64,000 nucleotides of DNA from Viscum album (Eukaryota > Streptophyta > Magnoliopsida > Santalales > Viscaceae). The stretch covers positions 938,109,195 through 938,173,194 of the forward strand of contig OY728120.1 of NCBI GenBank assembly GCA_963277665.1, read 5' to 3'. Positions 47,657 through 58,649 of the stretch are shown here, piece after piece. The notes beneath the pieces were generated by a model. It saw nothing but the letters and a program-made list of their open reading frames with translations, searched no databases and was not told the DNA's origin. The position numbers were made by a program, and so were the translations under genes. Position 1 is the stretch's first letter, and the number at the start of each line of letters is the position of its first letter.

Positions 47657-50254
47657 TGTAAGAACCTGGTTTTTCACTCTGGTATGGATCCATTAAATTT
47701 TATTCTAAATATAAACTTTGGTTCTTTTTTGGATTCTTAAGGGGTTTTTAATAGTTTCAGAAGTTTCGAGGGAATGTTCAGAGCCCCGAAGGCATTTTTT
47801 TGGGGAAGACAGCCCTGGTGCATGATTTAGTGTAAACTGTGAGGGAATGTTGCACGATTTGGAAAACAATGTGGAGTGTGTTTTTTTGGACAGATCCACC
47901 ACACATGGTTGGAGCATATAAATTTATCCTAACCTTGTGAGCACCCCCCCCCCTTCCTAGGTAACTATGCAGGGTTTGCGCACAGTTTTTCAATCCATGC
48001 TGACAACCCGTGCACAAGATAAAATTTCAGGTAAATATAGAAAATCACTCTTAATGATCTAAATATACCACCTCTATCATCCCTAATCCATTATTATGTG
48101 GGATTAACCTATTTTTATCCCAATTTTTCGATTTTTGAAGTTTTAACCATGGAATCATGATATTTCCTTCATTTGGAAACCGTTTAATCTTCTGTTCATC
48201 ATGTTGGATGTGCAACGATAACTAATCAAGTCCTCTTGAGCCATTCTCCTTATCTTTTTATCTTGATTGAGATATCAGGGTATGAGGGTTTTTCTATTTT
48301 TCTTATATATACTCTGATTCATGCCTAATAAAGGGATAATACTGGTTGGGGAGAGTAATACAACATAAGTGGGGTGGTCTATAACTCATCCCTAATATAC
48401 AATGATTTTGGATTTCTCAGGTTTGGCCCACTGATTTCATCAGGCTCCATTTAAAGAATTTATATACCATTTTTATAATCATTTTAACCATATGGTAAAC
48501 CTCATTCTGAATATGTGATTAATTTTTTTGTGTTTATGACTAAAACACCATCCTTTCCTTGTAAATATTTTTCCAATAATTGTGGTTTAGTGTTTTTACA
48601 TGTTTCCCCACCGCTCGGGTGCTCCATGGATTTACCACACTAAGAGTAATCATTTCTATATTAAATGGTTTGATTTATATTGTGAATTAAATAATGTCAA
48701 GTACCATGTATGAGTAACACTTGACCTACAAAAGGTATGTTCTTCAAAATGATATTTAAATGTGAATTATTAATTGGTTCCATATAATGAGAACTTCTTT
48801 TCACATTAATGGATGGTAGTAGAATGATTCTTAATTTATGGAATTAGCCATAGATGGATTAGTTGAATTTTTCAATGCTACATGGCCTTGTCACACTAAT
48901 GAAAGCAATTTATTGAACCACATAACATGATAAATGGGTTTCATGCTACTTGACCATATCACACTAATGAAAGACAATGCTTCAACTAAATGAAATATTA
49001 CATGACAATATAATCAAATAAGAATTACATGAGTAGAGATTGCCTTGGATTCTGATCATGTAATTATGTGAACACATGGGAACCTCACTCTGATTCAATT
49101 ATATGACTTTCTTAGGTTGAGAAAACCAAGATCTCAATCATTGTCTGTTCTTGGATTCCTAGAAGGACACCATAGGATCCCTCCATATTATTTCATGGTG
49201 CCTCGAATACACTCCTTAGATCCTACATTGACAAGTAGGTTTCATGGTTACAACCCATAGCGTCCTATCTCAAATTAGCCCCATCTAACCTTGGATGATC
49301 TCCTTTGATTCGGTAGGCACCTTATTATTGAATTCCATGGACATGCTCCTTGGATTACTCTCTTATCCATAGCCCAGATAATATTAGTACTGAGTTGGTA
49401 ACCCTTGAGGACTATTTCACCTTCGTTATCAACTTGGGATTTAATATTAAATATCATTGATCATGGTTTCCTTGATACATCTTTAAACCTTTAATATTTA
49501 TACCACAACGAGGTGATGCCAGTGTTTTCTTTTCCTCATGTGACCTATCCACATAAAATGGGTAATAATGAATGAATGAATTGTTGAAATGTTCGGACAC
49601 CTATCGAGGGCTAATGAAGGTACTTGGGTATTTGGTTACTTTTTACTACTCTAAATTACAAATTCATGCCTTTACACTATTACATTTCCATTACACGGGC
49701 CAAATGCTGTAGACACCATTGGTGGTGGCCCACTAAGATTTATCTCACACCCTCTCCGAGCATCGTTTGGTACCCAGGGCAGATTATATAGTTGTAGGTG
49801 TTGAAAAAGGGAATCATAAGGCTTCAAACACTTCATTTCGTACTATTTAGTAGAGGACATAGTTGGAAACCATGATTCTTGGGATAGTCCTTCTTTTGTT
49901 TTATGATTTATGCAACATGATATGAATATTATTTGTATCCATGATTTCCATAATTCTAGTACATGACATATCATTAGTTGATTAATGTTGTTTCAATTGA
50001 TTCATTTATTATTATTGTTGTTTCTTTTTTTCTGTTTTTCCTTCTGTTAACATATACTTCATCCACTATTTACCTATTTCTACTCTCACCCACTATGATT
50101 CACTTTGGTAATGAGGGAATAGACTCCCGGTGGACACACCCTAGGTGCTCGCTGCTAGTTAATAGTGTCTGGAATTCGATGATATGCACTTGAGGCCATG
50201 TGGCCAACCAGGATCGGGGCACCCAAAAGTGGCATCTGGTTCCAAGACGTCACA
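47657..50254 (+). mobile_element. element B 5' LTR
   Basis: It opens TGTAAGAACCTGG and ends gacgtcaca. It aligns all along with 55785-58392, for example ggtatggatcc near 47684/55808, gatatgcacttgagg at 50179/58318 and the block ttggatt...cttggattac near 49340/57470. The last 300 bp contain an open frame shared with the other LTR (49978-50193, 58071-58331) rich in hydrophobic residues; I regard it as T-rich LTR sequence, not a gene. A run of 10 C lies near 47944-47953. Confidence 0.8.
48303..48315 (+). promoter_or_regulatory. possible TATA box of element B 5' LTR
   Basis: The sequence atatatactctga, with gatatactctcat at the equivalent place near 56426 in the other LTR. Position is plausible but the context is AT-rich. 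Confidence 0.25.
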
Positions 50255-50257
50255 AAG

Positions 50258-50269
50258 TGGTATAAAATG
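50258..50269 (+). promoter_or_regulatory. degenerate primer binding site of element B
   Basis: The sequence tggtataaaatg lies three bases after the LTR end. Its first six bases match TGGTATCAGAGC; the rest has changed. Confidence 0.55.
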
Positions 50270-52285
50270 ATTTTTTATTTTATAGACATACCATTTGGAT
50301 AATATATATTAGGGATCATGAATTCTTGGGACTTGTTCATAAGACACGCTAGGGTGACCCAAACCCATGTTCGAGGTAAAATCCAAGTTACCCAAAATGT
50401 AATTTATGTTCTATTTTATCTATTATAGTTGATATTATTTCACCGTTTGGTGACCCACATTTTGTGTGGGGTTGTTTAATATTAATCTGATCAAGGATCT
50501 TTTTTCATCATTTACCCAAGGATATGAGGTTATGGAGCACTGTTACATGGATCATTATAGGCACCTAGAATTCACATGTCATGCATATTTCCATTCCATA
50601 TAGGTTCATTTCACTGGTTTTCAAGGGCTGACATGTCTATGATTATTGATTAATGTTGGGGTAGTTAAATTATTCTAGTATTAAATTTGGTTGCAATTGA
50701 GTGATTGCTTATCTCTATTCATGAGGTGTATGAGACCTCATGGGTTGGGATGAGTAATGTACCGAGTCGGGCCTTTATGATATAAATAAATGGTTGTCAT
50801 GTTAGGTGATATCTCTATAGGAAATGATTCATCAGAAATGGATATCAATTATATGGTGAGTCATGAAATATTAAATAAATTGGTTGCCTATACTTATCCC
50901 ACCTGTCTTGTTTATAAAAGGTAAGGGGGTGAACCTGGAAATTAAATGCAAATTGATATAAAACTTATACTAAAGAACACACTGATACCTAGCTCTCTAA
51001 GAGGTTAGTTTGGGGTAGTATTCCTTTGTAGTGAGTTTTCTTACGTTCATCTTCCACTGGCGATGAAATCTCATTTCTTGTAAGCATGTTCTGAGGTGTG
51101 TCTTTGGAAATTATAGACCAATACCTCTATGACATATTCATTCCATACGCTAGGAAGGTGGTGAAGACCATGCTCGAGACAGGGTGGTCCTTGAGCTACC
51201 GGTATTACCTCTAGGAGTGCAACTTGAGGCACTTCCTGGTGTACCTAATTTGGGAACTGATTCCCATGTTCATGATAGTTTCCTGCATCTGATATAGTTC
51301 ATGTATGGTGCTCCATTCATTACACCTATATTGGATGATCTGACTCCTGAGTTCCAGAAACAACATCCTCATACCTTTTCAGGGGATGAAATTCTATAGG
51401 CATCATAGTCTTGGATAAAAGACACCCTATCAATCATTACGAATATGGAGATTCCCCAGAGAGAAGGGTCAATATTGACACATACATGCTTTAGGATTAA
51501 TCCAAGCGTTGGAGGGATGTGGTTACCTAGGATAGTCATCATCAGGGCATGTCATGGGTTGATTTACAAACTATATTATATGATCAGCTCTTTCCTCAGG
51601 TGCTGAGAGATGATAGAGGTGGAGAATCCATGCATATAGAGCAGGGTTCTATGTCAGTTATGTAATATTCAATGTGTTTTATGGAGTTTCAGCACTTTTC
51701 ATCGCTTCTAGCTGGTGATGAGTGATCACTTTCTAGTTTCATTGAATATGGGATCCAGTATGCCATATATAAGTAGATAAATTTATTTCTCTTGCCTAAC
51801 TCTTCTGCAATATTTGATCATGCACTTATTACTGAGTGTAACATGAGGGAAAAAAATAATATCGGGCATAGAGGATTAGATCATCTTCGGTCTAGTAGTT
51901 CTTCCTATGGAAGGAAATGTTCCCTTGAGGTTTCTCATTAGATAATTTAAAATCATAGTACACATTTCAATATCTCTTTGGTGTGTTATCAGTGTGGGAG
52001 AAGGGATAATTCAAAGCCTCATTGAGATAGTGACCCAATTGTGTGTTGGCCTTTTGGAGCTATGGGGAATCTTCAACATTTTTGTAGGACCCTCCCACAA
52101 GCTTGGAGTGGAAAAGTATCTATAACAACTACACCTTTAGGAGCGAGTTATTTTTTGTTGTGTCAGGTGGGGAGTTGGAATAGCTCCGCCAGGTATTTAA
52201 AGGGGGGAGTTCGTGGCCATTGTAGCCAGACCCCTAATCACTAGTAGAGAAAACAGTGCAGTTATGATCATTATAGTCTATATGT
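50270..52285 (+). pseudogene. element B leader and gag remnant
   Basis: No gene is seen in the leader to about 51080. Gag follows: near 51350-51420 FQKQHPHTFSGDEIL and SWIKDTLSIITNMEIPQ match the capsid start (usually F-x-G-x-x-x-P-x-x-A-x-x-W), and near 51735-51870 FIEYGIQYAIYK and INLFLLPNSSAI its end. Near 51985-52020 CYQCGRRDNSKPH is a zinc-knuckle relic, and another follows at 52041-52090 (CWPFGAMGNLQHFC), which keeps C, G, H and C. Stops and frameshifts are spread through it. Confidence 0.65.
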
Positions 52286-52800
52286 TGCATAGGTCTGTGG
52301 ATCAGGTTAGTTGCATGCACTACAACCAATACTAGAGGATCAGGCTGCAGGAACTTCTACAATATGAGGAACTATTCCAGTAGCCTCTACTATAGTATCT
52401 TCTTTATTTGGTAGAAGTAGTTCAAAGTATTTTATCTCTGTATCTATCATAGAATTATCAGACTAGAGATATAGTATTAATATGGGGTAATGATCCTATA
52501 TATGAAATTAGGGGGATGAATAGAGGGAATATTCAAGTGTAAGGACAGTCCCCTTGAGGTAGGCAATTTCCCTCTCTTGTGGGACATATTTTTTGAGATT
52601 AAATCATTCAATTCCATTCTCGGGGTGGATTGGTTGGTTCACTATAATGATATTGAAGAGTTGTATCATTGTAGGGTATCATTTACATCACCAGAGGGAA
52701 GTTTTTATCTACATACGAATGAATGGTCTAGGCTAGTAGATCAAGACCAGAGCATCATGGGCTAGGTGGAGTGACCACCCATTTTCAAAATCTCTTCATG
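52286..52800 (+). pseudogene. element B aspartic protease
   Basis: The open stretch 52577-52765 reads FFEIKSFNSILGVDWLVHYN, which is the FDVILGMDWL block in the second half of Ty3/gypsy proteases, then HCRVSFTSPEG. The active-site half upstream is too decayed to read with confidence. Confidence 0.7.
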
Positions 52801-52929
52801 GTGGTTCAAGGTTTATGTCAAGCTGATTACCATCCAGTAGTCTATTGTTTCAGTTATTTCTTTTTTGATGATTTTTTTCCTTAACTCATAATATATTGGT
52901 ATAGTTTATGATTGAACATGTTCTAGGAG

Positions 52930-53610
52930 AAGCTTAGTTTCCACTCCTCCTTATAGTATGACACCCAAAGAGCTTCAGGAGATCATGAAATAGTTAGATG
53001 ATTTAGATTCCAATGGTTTTATATGTCCCCTTACATCTTCTTGGGGTTCAACTGTGCTTTTTTTCAATAAGGCGAATGGAACCGTACATCTATGCCTGGA
53101 TTATAGAAGTTTAAAATAGATTATGATGAAGAACTAGTGCCCACTACCTTGAATAGATGATATCTTGGACCATCTCTGAGGAGAAACAGTATTGTCTAAG
53201 ATCAACTTGAGTTTGGGTTATCATTTTGTACGATTTAGACCATCATACATAAGTCGTACAACTTTCTATATAAATTATTGTCTATATGAGTACCTTGTTA
53301 TGTTGTTCAGTCTTATGAATACACCCACTGTTTTCGTGGATTTTATGAATAGGGTTTTCCAACCTCATTTTGAATCATTTTTCATAGTGTTTATGGACAA
53401 CATCTTGGGTTATTGCTAGGCTCTTAGATTCTATGCCAAAAGTCAAGATGTCATTCTGAGTACACTGAGAGAGCATCAAATTAAGGCCAAGATTGCTCAG
53501 TTCCACTTCTAGATCAAAAAAGTACAATTATTGTGTAATATAATATCATAATGAGAAGCATCTATTGACCTAGAAAAAGATAGCACGGTATTTTCCTAGG
53601 AGAATTCCAA
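52930..53610 (+). pseudogene. element B reverse transcriptase
   Basis: From 52960 one reads TPKELQEIMK, LDDLDSNGFICPLTSSWGS, then NGTVHLCLDYRSLK, INLSLGYHFVRFRP and EYLVMLFSLMNTPTVFVDFM, NRVFQPHFE, FIVFMDNILGY near 53380-53412. The first catalytic aspartate is asparagine in KINLSLGY (normally KIDLRSGY) and the DD pair is DN. The enzyme is dead at two of three catalytic positions as well as by stops. Confidence 0.82.
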
Positions 53611-54215
53611 GAATGTGTTTGATATACAGAGTTTATTGGGGTTGGATAGATATTACAAACGTTTAATACAATACTTCTCATATCATGCTTCACCTCTTAC
53701 TAGTCTTACATATAAGGGTTTAATGTTCATATGTTCAAAAGAATATGAGAAATCCTTTCATGATCTGAAAGGGATGCTTGTATCAACAACTATTCTAATT
53801 CTTCCTAACCTGATTATAGGTTATATTTTCTTCTGTGATGCGTTAAGCATTGGACAAGGAGCAATACTGATGAAGGAAGACAGATTTCATTGTGTATGGA
53901 TCACGACAGTTGTGGCCCCATGAGGGAAATTAACCAATTCATGAACTTGAGCTATCAGTAGTGGTAAATTCCTTCTGTTTCTAGAGAAATTACCTAATAT
54001 GTGAGTGCATTGTGGTGTACATAGATAACAGGATCCTCAAATATATCTTTTCATGGGGTGAATTGAACCTGAAATGGTCAATATATGTCAAATATCTTTA
54101 GTACATTGATTTTAATCTTGCCTATACACCTAAAAAGGGAATCATAGTTGCTGATGCATTGAGTCAGAAAACACAGACACAGATCGTATGGGAAGCTAGG
54201 GATGAAGGATAGTTA
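53611..54215 (+). pseudogene. element B RNase H and connection region
   Basis: The open stretch 53615-53923 reads DIQSLLGLDRYYKRLIQYFS (normally FLGLAGYYRRFI), SPLTSLTYKG, FHDLKGMLVSTTILILPN and IFFCDALSIGQGAILMKED, which is the connection region followed by the RNase H opening with its CDAS motif (here CDAL). Later fragments near 54090-54170 (FNLAYTPKKGIIVADALSQK, read across stops) correspond to YHPGKANVVADALSRK. Confidence 0.72.
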
Positions 54216-55480
54216 ATGGCTATCTATTCAGTGCTACATTTAGATTTTCATAATAGTTGCGAGCATTCTTACTTCTCGAAATTGATAGTTACCTCTTCTC
54301 TCCATGAGAAGGTGACGAGTAGTCAGTTTTTAGATCCTAATGGCTTGTTACTACATGATATTATATCAGGAGATAACCAGCCTTTAGATTGGTCTGTAGA
54401 TAGAGACGATTTTCTGAATCTATGGGGACATATATAGGTTTCTACAGATATGATAGAGGAGTTTATAAACGATTAAAATGCTTCTCAGTGGGTAGTACAT
54501 CATGGAATCTCAATGATGTATTGAGATTTGTGACACCAGTATTGGTGGTCTATGATTAAACGTCAGATAGAAGGCTTTATCACTTGGTGTTCCACCTGTC
54601 AGTGGTGAAGGTGGAGCACTAGAGTATTGCAGGCCGATTACAGCCGCTTCCAGTCCCAGAATGTAAATGGGAAGAATTTTAAATGGATTTCATAGTTTTA
54701 TTACCCATGTCATCGTGGGGTAGAGATTCTATCTTGAATGACATTGACCAAATAACCAAATCATCCCACATCATCCCCATTCGGGAGACCTTTTCAATTG
54801 ATGAGTTGGGAAGAATATATGTCTATGTGATTTTTTGATTACCTAGGGTTACTCATACAATTATATCAAATCAGTACTCTCATTTCACTTCAGGGTTTTG
54901 GAAGGTTTTTCAATAACCTATGAGAGTTCATGTGCTTCTAAGAACAACTATTCACCCTCAGACCGATGGAAAATTGGAATAGATGATAAAGGTTCTAGAT
55001 GATATACTCTGATCATGTTTCCTTGATTTCGACGGGTTTTTGGAAAATAATACCCCTCTTATCAATTTCTCCTATAATAATAGATTTTATGTGACGATTA
55101 TGATGTATCCTATTGAATCATTGTATGGTAGGCCATTTTGTTCACCCCTATGTAGTTTGGACGCAGGTGAGGCACTCCTACCGGGTCCTCCCCTCATTCA
55201 TGAGACTTCAGAGTAGGTTCAGCTGATCAAGAAGTGTATGAATACTACTCAGTGTAGAAAAAAATATTATGCTAATATCCATCAATGAAATGTTTAGTTT
55301 GAGTTTGGGGATCGGGTTTTTATTTTAGTATCACCTAGGATTGGGCATAGATGGATACAAAACCAAGTAAAGTTTTCACCTCATTTTGTAGGGTTGTTTT
55401 AGATTCTAGTGAGAGTCGGTCTGGTAGCCTATCACTTTCTTCTAACATAGAGTAATTTCTCCATGCATTACATATATCAT
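54216..55480 (+). pseudogene. element B integrase
   Basis: Pieces in order are GRLQPLPVPECKWEEF and MDFIVLLP near 54625-54710 (first catalytic aspartate kept), then DIDQITKSSHIIPIRETF near 54740-54800, ISNQYSHFTS near 54865, THPQTDGKLE near 54950-54980 (catalytic glutamate kept), FLISPRIGH-like wording near 55325 and the SHYQYQ block near 55480. An open frame at 54216-54437 in the spacer (ENGLLHD-type region) is part of the same relic. Stops are numerous. Confidence 0.72.
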
Positions 55481-55730
55481 GTTTCATTTCATTACCAATA
55501 TCAGGATGACCCATCCCATTCTTTCGATCCTGAAGAAGTTGCGTTAGATGTTGATTCTACCATTGAGGAGTATCTGATATGGATCATTGACCATAGCACA
55601 AAGGCTCTCCGAGGATAGTCTATCTCTTTGGTATGGGTGTTATGGAAGCACAACTGAGTATAGAATGTTACATGGTAGAGGGAAGCCGATTTACATGGAC
55701 AATGACTAGATTTGTTCTCATAAAATGTTT
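55481..55730 (+). pseudogene. element B chromodomain
   Basis: The frame reads HYQYQDDPSHSFDPEEVALD, VDSTIEEYLIWIIDHSTKAL and RG, a stop, SISLVWVLWKHN and, after two stops, READLHGQ. This is the plant chromovirus chromodomain, matching the split one of element C residue by residue in several places (IEEY/KDHM, WIIDHSTKAL/YIVNHSDKVL, READLHGQ/REVDMQTQ). Confidence 0.75.
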
Positions 55731-55768
55731 CTATAACATTGGACAGTGAACTCGGGGATGAGTTCTTT

Positions 55769-55780
55769 TAAGAGGGGAAG
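55769..55780 (+). promoter_or_regulatory. polypurine tract of element B
   Basis: The purine run aagaggggaag lies a few bases before TGAGAACCCGAG, the 3' LTR start. Confidence 0.75.
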
Positions 55781-55784
55781 ATTA

Positions 55785-58392
55785 TGAGAACCCGAGATTT
55801 CCCTCAGGTATGGATCCTTTAATTTTCTGTCAATATAAACACTTTTTGACCTTTATGGATTCTTAATGGGTTATTTTAGGTCTCATGCATTCCCATGGCA
55901 TGTTTGGTGCCCAGAACCCATCTTTTTGGAAAAACAAGCTTGGTGCATAGTTCAATGTAAACTGTGAAGGAATGTCGCATGGTTTAGAAAACCTTGAAGA
56001 TTGTGTATTTTTGGATAGATCCACCTCCAATGGTTGGAACACGAAGGTGTAGCCAAATCATGAGAGTGAACCTCTTTCCCAGGTACATGTGCATGGTTTA
56101 TGCAAGTTTGTCAAAATGTGTGGACAAACTGTGCAAAGTATAAATTTTTGGGAAAATATACAAAATCGTCATTAATTATTTAATTAACCCACCTCCATAT
56201 TACCCAATTTGAGACTGTAAGAGATTAACCTGTTTCCCTCTCGATTTTTTTCTTTTAAATGATCTAACTTTGTAATCAAGCGATCTACTTCATCTAGAAA
56301 ATGATCAAGCTTTCTTTTATCATGTTGGATGTGTACTGGTATGTAATTGAGTCCCCTTGTGCCGTTCTCCTTCTCATTTTCTCACGACCGAGATATTGAG
56401 GTATGATTATTTTTCTGTTTTTCATAGATATACTCTCATATAATACAAATCAAGGGCTAATACTGAAGGAGGAGAGTCATACAACCCTATGGTGGGTGGT
56501 CTATAACTCATCCCTAAAGTTTGTTGATTTTTTATTTGTCATGTGGGGCCGACCAATTTTATCGGGTGACATTTATAAAATTTATATAACATGTTTATAA
56601 TCATTATAACCATATATTCATATGATTTCAAAAATAGTGATTAATTGTTTGTGGTTAGGACCATAACTCCATCCATTCCATGTCAAAGGTAATGTTGTAA
56701 TTTTGGTTTTGTGTTTTGACATGTTTGCGTCACCATTTGGGTGTAACATGTCTTGACCACTATAATCATAATATTTTCTATATTAAATGGATTGATTTAT
56801 ATTGTTAATTACATAATAGAAGGTTCCATGTATTTATACCACTTGACCGACCTAAGGCATGGTCTTCAAATTGATAATTAAATTTGAATGATTAATTAGT
56901 TTCATATATGTATCACCCCTTACAACATTAATGGGAGGTAGGTGAATGAACCATAAATTATGGAATATGCATTATATGGATTAAATGAATGGTTGTATTC
57001 TATTTGGCCTTTTCACACTAATGAAAGGAAAGGCATTAACCAAACCACTTGATAAAAAGGTAGCATGATACTTGAAATTATCACACTAACTAAATGGAAG
57101 GCTTGAAGAGAATGAAATATTACATGACATAATAATCAAATAGGAAAGTCCTGACACAATATCACCTTGGATTCTAATCGGGGAATTCCATGAGAACTTG
57201 GGAACCCCACACCGTTTCAAGGATATGTCTTACATAGGTTAAGAACCACCTAGATCCCGATCCTTCCCTGTTCTTGGATTCTCAGTATGACACCAGAGGA
57301 ACCCTTCATATTATTATAGGATTCCATAGATACACTCCTTGGATCCATCATTGAAAATTAGGTCTCATGGTTATATCCCATAGGGCCCGGTATGTTCTTA
57401 GACCCATCTTGCCTTGGACGATCACTTTGGATTTAGTAGGCACCTTATTGTGGAATTCATTAGACATGCTCCTTGGATTACACTCTTATCCTTAGATAGG
57501 CTACATTTATTATTGAGTAAGAGACCCATGAGGTCTACATCACCTTGTTTATCACCTTGGGAATAAAGTATTAAATATAATTGATAATGGTTTCCTTGTT
57601 ATGTGTTGGAACATTCACTCTTTATACTATCGTGATGTGATGTTCTTGTTGGCTCTACCTCATGAGACCTATCAACATAAAATTGGTAATAATGGGTGAA
57701 TGATTGTTCATATGTTTGGACACCAGCAGTGGGCTGAAGTAGTTACATGGGTATTTAGTTACATTGTACATATTTAAATTATATTTTCATGCCAAAACAT
57801 TTTTACATTTCCATTACATAAGATGGATTTTATAGACACTGTTGGTGGTATCCCACTGTGATTTATCTCACACCGTCTCCATGTGACGTCTGGTACTCGA
57901 GGTAGATTACGTGGTTGTAGGTGTGGACAAAGGGAAGCATACAACTTCAAAAAGTTGATTGATTATTGTTTTGTATGATGCTTGATAGAAGTGGACTGAG
58001 TTAGAATTCGGGATTCTTGGGATAGTCTTCATTTTCCTTCATTGTTTTTTCATCATATGATTCCTATTTTTTGTATCCATGTTATCATGATTTCAAGAAC
58101 ATGGCATATAATTATTTGCTGAATGTTATTCCAGTTATTTCAATTATTATTACTATTTTATCTATTTTTCTATTTTCCATTCCATTTAAATGTATTTATT
58201 ATACTATTTACCTAAGATTAATCTCACACACAATTATACCATTTTTTAATGAGGTAATAGTCTTCCCCCAGACACACCCTATTCCCTCGCTACTGGTTGG
58301 TAGCCTCTGGCATTCGGTGATATGCACTTGAGGTCTTGTGGATAACTAGGCTCAGGGAACCCGAAAGAGGAATTTGGTCCTAGGACGTTACC
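55785..58392 (+). mobile_element. element B 3' LTR
   Basis: It is 2608 bp, from TGAGAACCCGAG to gacgttacc, aligned throughout with 47657-50254. It is followed by ccttg, the altered target-site duplication, and then by the rest of the element C chromodomain. Confidence 0.8.
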
Positions 58393-58649
58393 CCTTGTTA
58401 TATAAAATGAAGATAGTTGATGCATAATTTAAGGATCATATGGTTTATATTGTAAACCATAGTGATAAAGTCTTGTAGGGAAATAATTTACTATAGGTTT
58501 GAGTGCTATCGTAGAAATGTAATGTTCAAGAAGAGACTTGGGCGAGGGAGGTGGACATGCAAACCCAGTGGCCCGGTGTTTTTACCTTAGAATCGAAGCA
58601 ATTCATGGGATTTGGCGCTCAAGGGTGAGCTATTATAAGGTTCATAGTT
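58393..58649 (+). pseudogene. element C chromodomain, second half, and 3' untranslated end
   Basis: Directly after element B the frames read KDHMVYIVNHSDKVL near 58432-58476, then KCNVQEETWAREVDMQTQ near 58522-58575. These are the middle and end of a chromodomain, the continuation of NPSH at 47656. The end is followed by about 75 bases before the LTR; the expected polypurine tract is weak (aagggtgag near 58621). Confidence 0.72.

Larger units (their letters stand above)
47657..58392 (+). mobile_element. element B: decayed Ty3/gypsy chromovirus nested in element C
   Basis: It is a plus-strand element of about 10.7 kb with LTRs of 2598 and 2608 bp, a degenerate primer binding site, gag, protease, reverse transcriptase, RNase H, integrase, chromodomain and a polypurine tract. 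Its LTRs and chromodomain resemble those of element C, so the two belong to related families. Nesting shows it is younger than C, though its LTRs are well diverged. Confidence 0.8.

Noticed and set aside
49978..58331. Hydrophobic open frames near the ends of both element B LTRs (49978-50193 and 58071-58331), resembling a small membrane protein
   Set aside because: They arise from a T-rich LTR segment, differ in start and length, and lie just before the LTR ends; LTR homology alone explains their similarity.
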